The notes under the pieces are model-generated. The model worked only from the letters and a program-made list of their open reading frames with translations. It had not been told where the DNA came from and made no database searches. Positions 1-13,700 of a stretch of 64,000 nt of DNA are shown piece after piece. This DNA comes from Paracentrotus lividus (lineage: Eukaryota; Echinodermata; Echinoidea; Camarodonta; Echinidae). Within the stretch, counting starts at the first letter, position 1, and the number at the start of each line of letters is the position of its first letter. Both the position numbers and the translations under genes were made by a program. The stretch lies in contig CALNVZ010003434.1 in NCBI GenBank assembly GCA_940671915.1, forward strand, positions 10,987,339-11,051,338. Reading direction: 5' to 3'.

Positions 1-108
1 AGCAAATCATCCCATGTCTGGGGATAAGAATATATTGCCACTTGGTACATAAACTAAAACAATCGTTTGAGCAGAACTGGAAGTAGACCAAAAAAAAAAA
101 AAAAAAAA

Positions 109-176
109 AAAAAAAGAGGGGGGGTGGGCGCAAAGTCATCATTTGCCCCGGGCGCATTTGACCCTAGATACGCCAC
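109..176. mobile_element. Right end of a CAG..CTG-type DNA transposon, cut by the window edge
   Basis: A poly-A run (about 90-115) leads into GC-rich sequence ending GATACGCCACTG at 176. This resembles the right terminus of the element ending at 20558 (TCTACGCCACTG). The matching left terminus is not visible and presumably lies before base 1. The assignment rests only on the terminal similarity. Confidence 0.4.
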
Positions 177-929
177 TGTGTGATGATCATTATTAGAATG
201 ACAACAAATTATAAATCAGGCGTAGGTCAACTAAACACATTGTTCGGTAATAGACATTGTATATATTTAAGTAAAAAAAGTCTTTGCCAACTCGAAAGCT
301 TTTAAAACAACTATAGGCTAAAAATCGAGATGTTCAATTAACAGACCTGATCATAATATATAATAAGCAAAAAAAAAAAAAAAAAAAAAAAACGGGAAAG
401 GTGAAATTTTTAAAGAACAGGAATTCATGATGCAGAACAACGATTACATGCAAAACTCCAAAATAAGAAAGCAAGGAATATTTCAGTATAATCATGAGTT
501 GGAAGTGTGAAAGTTAAAGATACATAAACTTTAAAAAATTATATAACACAGTAAAATTGTAATTAAATCTGTAGCTGATTTATTTTGTAATTTTAGTTTC
601 CGGTTGAAAAACATGTTTTTTCAGAAGATTTGTAATCTATTTGTTTCACTTCTCTCACATTCTACACATCCTGATTCCACTCACGCCTCAGTAAGATTAA
701 TACATACGAGTAGCCTAAAATAACAACAACAAACAAACACCCCCACCCCCCCCCCCCTATAAAAAAAAAAAAAAACAAAAGAAACTCACATAACAAACCA
801 AAACTAAACAAATTTAAAAACGAGATATAGTCAGCGCCCGTTTTACGTGTAATTACGTGGCCCTCTACTGTCGGGTTTGTTGAAATGTTACTTGTCCGGC
901 CACTGGAACAATAGAGCTGTCGCGAAATG

Positions 930-1290
930 ACCGATGCTGGTAAAAATAGTCGGCCTCGTGGGAATACTAGAAAGTGCCCCTTTATTTATTCAATATATTT
1001 TTCGAAACCCCAAATTTTCGGCTCGCGCTTCGTGCTCGCTGATACTAAATCATAATGCACAAATAACTCAAATTCTCTGTTCGCGCTTCGCGCTCGCGGA
1101 AACTAAACCATATAAATGCACAAATAACTCCAATTTTGAATTAAAAATTTTCATCTCACTCTCCGCGCTCGCGGATACTAAATAGGGTCTATAATGCACA
1201 ATTATCTCAAATAATAGAAAAAAAAAAAATTCAACTCGCGCTTCGCGCTCGCTTTGCTTTTTTTTTAAATTAATGAAATACCAAACACAT
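930..1290. repeat. Short tandem-like array of CpG-rich cores
   Basis: Four units of roughly 70-100 bp. Each carries a core close to CGCGCTTCGCGCTCGC (near 1021, 1080, 1160, 1236) followed by a diverging GGATACTAAAT..ATAATGCACAAATAACTC segment. The same core recurs at 1755-1800 and inside the transposon at 19114-20558, so this is probably the interior of a related element. The open frames across it (934-1185 and 1311-1502) look like chance. Confidence 0.6.
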
Positions 1291-1749
1291 TCTTAAAAGC
1301 ATCAATTAAAATGCTATTTTTTAAATTTTTTTGGCGCACCCCCTTTTCATCCGAATACATTTCTCTTTATGTCTCTGGTCTCAATTGCCCCCTTTTCAGT
1401 AAAAAATGCCCCTTTTCCATCTCGACCCCCACTTTCAATTTCATTCCACGGCGCCTCTGGATAACACTTGCGCACAACATGCCGTTCATTCGAGATAATT
1501 GAATGGCATTAGTTTGCCGCTCGCGCCGGTCTGATTTGTAATTATAATAGGGGTTAATAACGTATCATGGTGGCAATTTAAAATACATATTCAAACACTA
1601 AACTTTTGTTTCAAGAGTAACCGTATCTTTTTTTTATTTATTTTTTCTTTTTTGCTAGTGTATTACTTTTTTTCACTAGTAGCTAAAATGAAATTGTTTC
1701 AAATCTCCTCGTTTTTAAAAATCAAGTATAGGCCTATATATCGGGATTG

Positions 1750-1854
1750 TTTTAAACTCGCCGCTTCGCGCTCGTTTGCTCGCTCTCGCTCGCAAGATTT
1801 TTTGTTTCTAAAGTTGGCCCCCCCCCTCTGGAAAAATCCGTGGATCCACGCCTG
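1750..1854. mobile_element. Right end of a decayed DNA transposon
   Basis: CpG cores (GCTTCGCGCTCG) are followed by a C-run and then GTGGATCCACGCCTG ending at 1854. Reversed, this reads CAGGCGTGGATCCAC, close to the CAGTGGCGGATCCAG ends of elements elsewhere in the window. I could not identify a left end or a target duplication. Confidence 0.4.
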
Positions 1855-1899
1855 GGTTCCGGCATAAATACCCTCCCAACAGCACCATATATTTATGCA

Positions 1900-2436
1900 T
1901 ATTTTTGTGCACATAAATGGACGCCCAACATACTCCCTACCCCCTCCCCGGAGACATAGTATTAAATGAATTGCTATAGTGTTTTGTTTGTTTTTTCTTC
2001 GTTTTACAAAAATAAGTAATGAGACCCAAGAGCGGCCTCTAATCAACACTCTAAAAATAAAATGGTGGAAAAAGTAAGTACAATTTCGAAAACACTAATC
2101 ACTCTGTGGCCTTTAAAGAATTATTTACCCTTCCCACCATTATTATTTTAAGTGAAGAAAAAGAGAAGAAAAAAAAAAAAAAGGAGCTAAATCCCGAAAC
2201 ATAACCATGTAAACAGGTCCCTTCCATATTTGTTTCATTTAATAAAAAAAAAAAATAAAAAAAAGAAGAAAAGAAAAGGCCTATAGAAGCAGAGAAAATG
2301 AAGAAGACGGAATAATTCTTTCAGTTAGGCTATGCCAAGATACAGTCTGTCAACATTATGGACGTATAAATAAAATCATAGCAAGTTCCTCCCCATTCCT
2401 CCAGCAGCGGGTCTTGGTCTGCAACCCCCCCCCCAC

Positions 2437-2468
<32 letters not shown>

Positions 2469-3686
2469 ACTTTAATAAAATTTAAAAAAAAGACCCCTAA
2501 ATGGCTGCAAACAAAACAAACATTCATCCATTATTGAACTCCCATTTTGAAATTCAACTGAAATTCATATATTTTATTGCTTTTTTTGTGGGGGGGGGGG
2601 CGGCTAGCTCTTAGCAACATTGATGACCGCCCCCCCTCCCTCTCAATCTTAACCACGGCGTCCCACGCCACGTTACTCCACAATCAAATCTCATCGCACG
2701 CGCAGTAGTCCACACCGCGCAAATAATTCCACATTCATTACATCGAATTCACACACATGTAAACACATACGTGGTACCGTGTACGCGCACTGTCCGGGCA
2801 CTGGAAGGTCATATTGAAACCGGGCCCATTCACGGAAAATAGCACGTCATTTTATAAGTATTTGATTTGAAAGCTTAGCATTCACACATCGCATACTCTC
2901 GGAATTTTCTCGGCGAACTAACATTGGACATACAACTATAACTCGCAATTCAGAGAAATACAAGGGGATTCAATCGAGAAAGAAAAGTTCACTCACAACG
3001 CTAATCGCATGACCAAGCGCAAAACAGGTTAGTTTCTAGGCGTAAAAACTCCATTATTTACGGAATTGGAGAAGCGAAATTCACGGGAATCGGTCTGATG
3101 CAAGTGGAAACTGTTGAGTTTCATATTTGCGCGCGTTGAATGCGTCATTGTTGACAAGTGCTCCGTAATTTTTTGATAAGCAACACGGTGTCAAAATTAC
3201 CCTGCTGTCCGGGCACTGGCGTGTATACGGTATACATGTATAAATCTATGAGTAGTTGTTTCTGGTTGGTTGTACAACATAATTATGTCCTAGTAGCAAC
3301 TTCTCTATTGTCCTTTCCTAACACTTATCAAATTCTTAACTTGAGCTCTGGGCTGATCACTGTACCTTCCCTTTACCCTAAACTGAAACCTTACATCAAG
3401 CCCAATCACAGTCCTTTTCCTAATCCAACATATGTGGCAAAATATATTTGGGAGCAACCATTGCTGAAGCATATAATGAATTATCATACTGTTCGTTTTC
3501 TGCTAGTTACAATTATTCATGAAATGACTTACTGTGTTGGATGAGTTGTCAATGCACGAATGGGCTTATCATGTTCCTCCAGTATCATCTAGACAGGAAC
3601 AACAACAGCACAAAAACATGGTAAAACAAGTGTAATATTTTGAGATGAGTGCACTGTAACGTAGTTCACATCCTAACAATAAAACA
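1900..3686. other. Gene-free stretch
   Basis: No coding exon could be supported here, including the expected further CFAP251 exons on the minus strand. It holds a poly-A run at 2437-2465, C/G runs near 2425 and 2590, and a CpG-richer patch at about 2650-3160. That patch contains two exact copies of TGTCCGGGCACTGG, at 2791 and 3206. The patch could be a promoter or transposon sequence; nothing decides between them. Confidence 0.4.
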
Positions 3687-3825
3687 GGAGGGTGTTTCAT
3701 CAAAGGACTTGTCACACGTTTTATCCGACAAACTGTTATAAGCTACTGAAATGCTTGCATCTGATTGGCTGAGAGCAAATTTGTCGGATAAAATGTCTGA
3801 TAAGTGCTTTGATGAAATGCCCCCC
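3687..3825. mobile_element. MITE with long imperfect terminal inverted repeats
   Basis: The left end begins GGAGGGTGTTTCATCAAAGG. The reversed right end begins GGGGGGCATTTCATCAAAGC. Similarity continues for about 43 bp per arm (the inner arms share TTTTATCCGACAAA), leaving a short centre. No transposase is encoded. The element at 37731-37876 has related termini. The target duplication is not clear. Confidence 0.75.
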
Positions 3826-3984
3826 AGAAGTCTGAAATATTCAACTAAATTGGTTGAAAGTCAAGTGGTGTCTTAATCTTTACCTAAATTAATGACAGAT
3901 TCACATTTTTACATGCACACATACATTTATGGACCACAATACCCAACACAATTCCAATTCAACACCCTATCAGAGGGACAGGTT

Positions 3985-4060
3985 GTTAAGTACCATAATG
4001 TGCGCCCATTGGCTACAACAAGAGCAACCTGTGCATTAGAGGTGCTGATGGTGTAATCTC
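3985..4060 (-). pseudogene. Decayed duplicate of CFAP251 exon 12 (3' part and splice donor)
   Basis: On the minus strand this segment encodes [19 protein letters not shown], against [19 protein letters not shown] in the intact exon about 220 bp away. After VVANG one base is missing compared with the intact exon, which shifts the frame just before the donor-like GTACTT. The 5' part of the exon and its acceptor are not recognisable, so I call it a pseudo-exon. Flanking intron sequence (CTTCTTAAAAC) is also duplicated, which points to a local tandem duplication of roughly 200 bp. Confidence 0.8.
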
Positions 4061-4206
4061 TCATCATAAAAACGACCTATTACTCAACAATTAAAAACCT
4101 TCTTAAAACATAACTTCTTAACACATTGTCAGAGACTTATTAATCGCCCATTACAAATCTTCTTAAAACCTACACCACCCTACCATAGCGAGAGATTGAT
4201 ACGTAC

Positions 4207-4707
4207 CTTGACGTGCGCCCCATCGGCTACAACAAGGGCGACCTGTGCATTGGAGGTGCTGACGATGTAATCCCTAGTGACAAATGACTTGGCATGTATG
4301 GTTGCATCTTTTGGGTAGTTACTATCTGGCTTGGCTCTGTTATATGGAAAGGATATGCGTAAGAGATCAGAAAAGAATTTAATATGAAAATTCTTTGCTT
4401 ATACATACATTACTGTAATAATCGGATTATTCTGTGTTGGATTATTTCATTGTCCTTTCTACTTTTGATTATTAGTTTTTTTTTATTCACCAATTAATAT
4501 TTGTTTCTTCATCTTCCCCTTTTTCTTATTTTCAGATTTGCCCACAAACTCTCCTATGTATATTCATATGTATATCTTTATTCTTTAGTTCTCATACCAA
4601 TCGGTGTCTCCCAATTTTTTTCTTGACTATATCATAAAACTTCTTCCTAATAATAGTTTGTGCATTTATATGTATATATGAAATAGGACCCAATTAGAAG
4701 CAGTATC

Positions 4708-4763
<56 letters not shown>

Positions 4764-7700
4764 ACTTTACAAAGTCCTGAAATCATGCAAAACTGATATC
4801 TCCCAAAACTCTAACTTTATATCTTCTCTTTGATACTTACTCAGGGTTAAACTCAGGAACATAGGCAAAGGAGACTGAATTGATGGGTCCAACATTGAGT
4901 TCACTGTACCAGTTTGACATCCGCAACTGAAGATCATAGAACTTGACATGACCCAGTGTGTCTCCAGTCACCACAAACCTATTATGGGATTAGAATGAGT
5001 AAAATATTCTAATTTTCCAGGTTAAAGCTTTGGGACAAAAGCGAAGGAGACTTAAGAAGTTAACATGGTCTACCTGCAATACAAAAACTAATCGATATTG
5101 TTCAATATTATCGATATTATCGCCAAATTACAGGGATCAAAGGTCAAATGGTTGACAGCTCTACTTCCGCTAGGTGCAACAGCATATGTAACCGCCATTG
5201 GCTGATATTCCTAGCTGTTGTTTACCTTAAGATTGTACCATTACCGGAGTCTTAAGGTGCGCTGAATTTCTTATGTACGTCCTACTTATGTTTTTGATAT
5301 CCCGATCGAAAAAAAGAAGGAAATTCGACTAAATAAGTTCCTCTCAATGCAGCCCAATTGCAGGATATCTTGTTCCCTATGATCGACAAATTAGCTCGAT
5401 TACTAGTAGGCCTATGCGTACATAGTTATTTAATACGCACACGCACAGCTAGCCGCGCTTACAAATTTTGAGCCGGAAGCTGAGTTGTCAACGATATCGC
5501 AATGCATGTTGGGTAATCTAACCTACTGGCACTATATCGGGTCGCTCGGATTGATATACACTTATTTTCAGCGATATGAGATTTCTTTGAAAAAGTGGCC
5601 TATAGCAGAATCGACACTATAATATTTAACTCATTGTTTATCTCTCATTTTCATTTAAGTCACACATGAAAAACACCAGGGAAAAACACAACAATGTTCA
5701 TATTGACAGTAACTTAGGTAGAGTATGACTAAGTTTTAATCGGTTTGGTTTCTCTCTGTGGAAATAAAATGGACAAATCGAAATTGCCTGGGGGGAGATG
5801 TTTCTCTAAAGAGTCTATCACCTATGTAATGTACATGTAATGCTATCCAGCAGATTCATAACAATCGCATGTATTTGTCTCCCTCTACTAACCTGTCTGT
5901 TGTAGTGAGGACCGTGATACCTCTCTCCTGTAGTCTAACAAGCTTGAAGGCTTTCTTGTTTGGTGATGGTTCTAATGTTGCAGCTGAAGATTGGGGGAAA
6001 ATTGAACAGTTACATCAAATGTCATTGAAGGCTGTTCAAACTGATAAGATTGCCAAGTTATATAAACTGTTTGGGGGTTTACCTTGCAAGAAATAGTTAC
6101 ATGTATATTAGGAAAAGATTTGCTCTAAAATCTGTTTAACAGGTTTCAGATTTTCAGGTTGCAAGTTTATGATTGAAAGATCGAGCATGCATATATGTGT
6201 CTACAGTTTGTCTCTTTCTCTGTTGGTGTCTATCTCTTTCCCTCTCCATCTCTAATCTTTGATACCAAGCATAATGTAAATCAGGCATAGGACACAAAAT
6301 TCACAGGGCTGGATCCAACACCAACATAGCTCAGATAATGTAAAATATATTATGAAAAATTACAATTATATTTTTCATTCATTTGTATACATTTAGCTCT
6401 GTCAAGGCAATGAAAGTATAAAATTTATGAATCTTTTCATGAAGGCTATATGGAATGATGACTTACGTCCAGACTGCGGTCTGTTGTTATCCCAGACCAC
6501 CACATTGCCAGCCGCTGTAGCAGTCAGTGCTCGGGTGCTGTTCTGAATGAAGATGGACTGACTGAAGTTACCGACCACTCTGTTGAAGTCTTGGTCCGTC
6601 AGTGGAGGGGCAAAGAACTCAATCTTCTCTCCACCCTGGATGTGCAGAAATCAGAGACCAAACAAAATGAAAGAGATGTTTCATGGAAAACAGATTTTAG
6701 TATTTCATAGCTTTCAGTACCCCTGATTAATGGCACAAATACATTTTTTTCTTCTCAAAGTCCCCCTCGCCTTGCTCCACCCTTGTCTTGGCACATTATC
6801 ATCATTGTTTCTTTAGGAAAGGTATTAAAGAAATCTATAAACAAACAGTTTTGTGATAAATATTGAACAGCTTCTTGTTCCCTTCACTGATAATCCATAC
6901 CCCTGTAATCTAATTTTGGGGCGCCGTTTCTTTTGCCTTCCTTTTGTTTAAAAAAAATGACTTGGTCTGGTCATCATCTGCTCTCAGGAATGAAAAGGGA
7001 CCAGCTTCCCCTTTCAGAGGATACAAAAATGATCAACAATGCTACGGTGATAAAATAAATATAACAATATACAGAAAGGCTTGTAAGTTTTAATTTAGGA
7101 GATGGCTAATTAATTATGACCAGGTGCGTAGATTTGTTATTGCATAAAGTGTAGTGTAATGAACATTTGCTCACCCATTTATAGAAGATGACTTGTGTGG
7201 GGCTGTTAGAGACAATCTGATTCGGGTCCTCAGGATTAAACATGACGTACGTCTGCTGACCATAGTTGACCCCTAGTTCCTTACTGGCCACTGGGTCTTC
7301 TCCATTGGTTGTCCAGTCCCAGATAGAAAGGGTCTATGGTCAAGAACAGAAAGCAAATGAATATAGGTTCAGAGACATGTACATGGTCCATTCACTCCAC
7401 GAGGTGCTCAAGAATGCTGAAACCTTATAGCTAGTTAAAACTACAGGTTTCTGTGCACATACATTTACCAGTATCACAAACATTTGAGGAAAATTCCTAC
7501 CAGTACCCATTCAATTCACCTGGATAGACCTGGGCAAATACGAATGGATGCATTGCCAAAAAAATTTTGCTGAAGTGTTGTATCCATCAGACAATAAAAG
7601 AAAAATTATTAAGTGCAGGGTACTGACATTCTTACACTTGGTATATCAACATCGTGCATGAATCTTTATATGCTGTTTACTCTTTGACAGTTCTAATAGT

Positions 7701-10700
7701 CCCTATCTCTTTTTCATGGTTTTCTTTTTCTTCGAAACATAAATGCCCTGAATAGCTACATGTGGAGCAGTCAAACTATGCAAAGTATGGCACATTAATC
7801 CCAATATATTATGCACTGTTGAAAGAATTTTACCTGTTTCTTAGCTGCACTGAGTGTGACAATGTATTTAGCATCGGGTGTCATGTTAATACCAACTACA
7901 CCACTGTCAGGATGAGGATCAAAGATTGTCTGTACAGGAGTCCTGAAAAGAAAGATGAGAGAGTGTAAATTAATTAAAATGAATCTGTAAGAATACTAAA
8001 TCTGGTATATCAAACTGATGATTTCAAACTGGTACGACAATAATATCAATAAAAATAATAATACCAACTGTTTTTGTAAAAGTTACTATGTGATTTACTG
8101 ATACCATTACAAATTACGAAGAACCTTTGAAATCTTGTAGAAATTTTTTTTTAAATACGGCTTATTTTTTAAATTTTTCAAGATCACAATGTTAATCCTT
8201 TTTCAGATTTACATTGACAAAGATTTCCCTGTCAATATCTACATAGATTAAACAGAAAAGAATTTGCATCCATCATACAAGTATAAATATAACTAATAGT
8301 GCCTTATTAGGGAAGGGAAAAAAGAAATGATTCAGCTAAAAAAAAATCAAACAAAATTCTGTTAACCCATTGTATACTAAGCCCGCATATATGCGGGCTG
8401 AAGAAACATAAGATACCTCTTGTCGACCGTTTATTTCACTCATGATTGCATAAACATATAAAGACCTTACATAATATAAATTATCTGACATTGATCTATT
8501 TAAAGCTGTCTTTGTTTCACCTTTACATGAAAAGAATTTCTTGCAAGCATGCCTGACAATCACGATTCATTCGGCTTTATAAAAAGTTCTCCGTATACAA
8601 CAGGTTAAATAATCATGCAAGATCTCCAGACAGTGTGTGGGAACTGGGAACGTATGACTTTCATATGTTAATATAAGAGATAGATTTTTTTCTTCATAAT
8701 TAAATAATCAATATACTTACAACTCTATTCCATCATTTTAATCACATTCCATTACTTTAATGTTTCAATAAGTTTATTCAGTGAATGTCGCCATACTCGC
8801 ACACTTTTCTAATTATGTATGATCAAAGTATCCCCCATCGTAAAGACTTTTAAAATTGTATTATTGTATTGTAACATTTTTGTATACCGCATTGCACTTT
8901 TTACTATGTAAAAGTATGTTGTTTGTACAGGAATCTCAATTCAGCTTATAGCTGCGACAATTTTTATTGAATAAACTATATCTTATCTTATCTAAAGGCG
9001 CGGTCCCACTGGCTCTTTAGGATGATTTGCGTATGAATTGCGGATTGTTTGTTTTGTTTTTGTTTTTTGTTGCGGATGAACGAAATTTGTATACGCAACT
9101 CATGCGCAATTAATCCTCCCATCAGTGGGACCGGGCCTTTATGACCTACCCAGAGTATGTGTCCCAGATTATGATCATACTGTTCTCTCCTTTGTCTGCT
9201 GTTGCTACCCATCTCTTATCTTGTGAAGCACAGACGCATGAAATGTTGTTAGTCTGAAAAGAAGGGGGGGGGAAATATAGGATTACTAAAAATAAACCCA
9301 CACAACTAATCATTGCAGTCTTGATAAGATGACAAAAATATAATACACAACACATTAAAATCTGTCAAATCGTTAAATACATATCATGATCTGAAATTTG
9401 AAATGAAATATCAACTACAAATGTACATGTTCCTCCCATTCATTATGAATTTTACTATTCATTTACAAAGAATATACGAATGTACAAATCTTAAAATGAG
9501 ACCCAATTAATCTCAAGCACAAGAGAACTTGACAACATGGATAACAAATTTCAGAACCATTAGAGCCTAAACAAACATCAGCTATTAAAAATAGAAAAAC
9601 TAGGTCATGTGCATGTACAAGTCCAGTCAGCTACCAGCATCATTTTGATTGACAGGTTGTATATTGCACAGGAAATACCAAGCCATGAAATTCACACCAG
9701 CAGGTGTGTAACTGACAAGCTTGGAATTTGTAGCTTGCAGGAAACGAGAAATCTACAAGAAATTGACCACTGAGTAATTTCTCAATTAAAATTTGTAAAC
9801 AAGGAGGAATGTAATCGACAACCAATCAGTGACCAGTAGGGTGGAGAAGTTAGAGTTCAAAAGTTCACAACCAATGAACTTCATCCTACAATAATGAAAA
9901 TCACAAAGCATTTCATCAAAACAATGCATACTATGTAATTTTACTGTTTTATATTCTGCACTAGTATTCTAATCTAATCAATTTAAGATGTGTTTCTGTC
10001 CCCAATGACATACAAAGGAACCATAAAACATTTTTAAGTTGAAATATTTTTGATTTGCCAAAGTAAAGCTGGCAGGTAATGGCCAAAATGTCAAGTGTAG
10101 GCCTATTGAAAGTTTTATCACATATGCTTTAAAATGGTTCTTTGGATACATGCCAAATTTTGCTGAGGTGAAAGTGGTCATTGTTACATGTATGTATTGC
10201 CTCGTAAATAATTTTACTGGATTCTGTAAAAACTCATTAATTACTAAAAGTCCAAATTATTAAGATCACTAGCATGATATACTTATTATACTCACATGTC
10301 CTTGTAGAAGTTTCTGTGTGTTATTGTCATAGCTGCAAAGGACAGCAGTATTACCACAGACATAGATGACCATCTTCCTGTGCTGGTCAGTCAAGTTGAT
10401 GGCTGGAATGTACTTGTTGACCCCAAAGGACCAGGTCATACTCTGATAAAGAACAAAAACATTCATGTAGATAATTCTGTATTGTTTGTTCTTATAATAT
10501 CATTACGGAGACTGAGATATCGCTGTTTAGTGAATGCAAACTCCTACGTAAAACTGTAATTGTTCACCTGTAAACATATTTTGGAGAGAAACTTTGTATA
10601 TTTCTACATGGCGCATAAAATGCTTACATTGCATTTTTCAAATTATTCTTTTTACATTTTGTTTTTGTTCATGTACATAGGTTACTGGTGTAACCCAGTG

Positions 10701-13700
10701 CATAATAATTTGAGTTTTCTATTTACTAAAGTCTGTATCAAATAAAATGGTACAAATGAGAATTTTTTTTTTTATAGAATGATGATTAAATACAACCTGG
10801 CAGTGTGTGGTATTTCCATACAGCAGGAAAAACAGACTTTCTTCTTCAATTTTTGTCATCATATTTGGTGCTTAAGATCAATCAAGAAAAATCCCTTGTT
10901 TGCATGCTGTGTCTATAGCTTTATGAAGGTTTCACACACCAATAGGCCACAAACTTGTCTGATTGAACAAATGATATCTTGTTGCACAAAATTTATACCT
11001 TTTTTTTTTTAAAGCAAATTATACAACATAAAGTTAATCAGCAAGAAAAATTATTTGGCTTTAATTTGGTACCACGTACACACATCGTTTGAGAAGATTT
11101 CAGATCTAAATAATTTTTCCTCGCTTGTACTATTTTTTTAAATACAGCCTGTAGATTAAAAAAACAAACAATGTCTATCATTAACAATTGTATATAACTA
11201 GCCATCTTTTTTATTTCATGATGCAAGAACTTACCAGAGCATTTGGCGTTACATCCATGCCGAGGTGATCCTGTGCACTGCTCTCTGATCTAGACTCTCT
11301 CTGGTGAGGTAGAGGTGGGCCTGAGCTAGGTGGAATGGGTACCCCATTGGGCATGACTTGAGGTGATTGGGGTGCCATGAGTTCTGGTTCCTCTCCCTCT
11401 TCCTCCTGGGTACCCTGCTCTTCATCTCTCTGTTGATCTGATTGTGCTTCTGTATCTTGGGGTGGGGTTTGTTCTGCTTCTTGTACATAGGATGACCCTA
11501 GCGCTCTCGGAGGTGCCTACATGTAGGTCAAGCCAAACAGAGAAATTGGCTTTACCATATAGTTTCACATGAAACTATATAAAAGACCTTTTTAAGACGA
11601 AATATCTTTATAAATATTTTTTTTCTTTACCTGTATCTCCTTTTGCCTAGAGCTATATCCTACCAACGGCTTGTCTTTCCCCTGTAGGTAAATATCAAAT
11701 TGATTAAATCTAAACAAAACATAACTGTTTTAATTTAGTTGCACTGTTGACATTTTTTTTGATAATCATGTTAATGGAAATTCAAAATTATGCAAGGAAT
11801 CATCACTTCTCCTGTTACAAATTTACATCTTGCAGCACACTTATGTACATGTATCAAGGGTCTGTAAAATTATTAAAATTACCATTTCAGATCCTTGATC
11901 TACAGTCTCTGTCTGTTCTTCTTCCACTTCACCTGGCACCGTCTCCTCTCCACCCTCTTGCTCTTCCACCTGCTTCTCTCCATCTTCTGTCTGCTCTGTC
12001 TGCTCTTCCGTTGCTCCCGTTGCTTCACCTTCATCTCCAGCAGGCTCATCATTTCCTTCCTGTGGCTCTGCAGCTCCTTCACCATCATTGGGCGCCTCTC
12101 CTGCATTCTCTTGTTCTACTTCAGTTTGTGCAGCAACATTGTCTTCCTCATTGTTATTGGTATTTTCCTCTGCAACTGCTTCTGTAGACTCTTGAGCCAC
12201 TTCTTTTGGCTCTTCATTTGAACCTTCAGGCTCTGCTACAACTTCTGTAGGTTCTTGAGTAACTTCTTCAGGCTCTGCTACAACTTCTGTAGGTTCTTGA
12301 GTTGCCTCTGCAGGTTCTGCTACTGGTTCTGAAGGCTCTGCTACTTGCCCATTTTCTCCTCCTCCTGTTTCTGGGTTGGGTTCAGCATTTTCAGTTGATT
12401 GCTGCACATCTGCCTCTGTGAACAGATACAAAGTAAGATTTTCTTTATTAAAAGTACATTTCCTTTTAGTTAGTTATATTTTTATATTGACTATAAACAA
12501 AAAGAAGGTACATGTCCACAATTTAAACATGCATACGATAAATAATCAAACAAAATCTAAAATGATGACCATTTTAGACAGCGCTTTAAGATCTGTACTT
12601 TCATGCCTGACTTCAAGAGATCCACTGAAAATGACCAGGAGTCAGAAATCTGTTTATAATAGAGGTGGGCTATAAAGGGGTTAAAAAAGGGTCATGTTTC
12701 AGAACCAAGTTTGGCCTATCTTATTTTAAGCAGCTCCTTGCCCTGATCGATATGCCACCAATTTTAAGAAAATCGGGTGAAAATTGAGACAGTGCGGGCC
12801 AAAAAACGATTTTAAGGGGGCGTGGCCAAAAAATGCTGAATCATCGTTTTTCAAAATTTGAAAAAGCTGTATTTCTTTTATTAAAAGGGCTATAAAAATG
12901 ATTCTGGTGTCTTTTTATATGTTTATCAGCCTGATAAATCCAATGGCAGTGTCAAAATTGCAAATAGTGGTGAAGAAAGTACTGAAAAGGGAGAATTAGA
13001 GGTTTAACCCTTTAATTACCGGTAGGGTCTGTGAGGGCACCCCTAGACAAATTGTGTTGCCCAATCGAAACTGCCACGTTCTCAGAAATGTCGTTTCATG
13101 TATATTTTCCTTACAGTCTTACCAATCTTTTGACACCAAGTTCATTGAAATCGGACATTCAACAAGAGAATTACTTGACCTTTCGTGGCCAAAGGTCAAA
13201 CCGAAATTTGAGATTTTTGACATTTTGTGTATAAAACCAATGGCAAGGTCAGATTTCCTATTTTACTCTATAAATCACAGGTAAATCATTCTTTAGACTG
13301 CTTTTATTGTTCACAGAGAATGAAACAAATCTAAATGAAGGCCTGAAGTATTAAAATTCCCAAAACAATGGAAAACACAGATAATACACATAAGAATAAA
13401 AACAATAGAATACATAAGAAATTCACAAAACAATGAAATACATAAGAATTATTATAGATATAGACCTTCTGACACTTCAAATCATTATCTGGATCAATTC
13501 TAATTCTGGATACATACTAGAACCAGTCTAAAGAATGAAGTCATCTATTTTTCCCCTTTTTTTATTTCCTTTTCTTTTTTTCCCTTTATTTTTTTTTTTA
13601 CAATATTACTTTTCCATACTTTCCACTGAGATGATTCAACGAGAAAGAGTGATTAGTTTCACAAAAGTAATAATAGTATTAATTGTTATTGGATGAAAAG

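Noticed and set aside
3009..3027. ATGACCAAGCGCAAAACAG followed by GTTAGT, resembling a short first coding exon on the plus strand
   Set aside because: A six-codon match to an exon pattern with no following exon found; too weak.
11747..12187. 146-residue plus-strand Leu/Pro/His-rich frame
   Set aside because: Antisense of the acidic CFAP251 exon 2.
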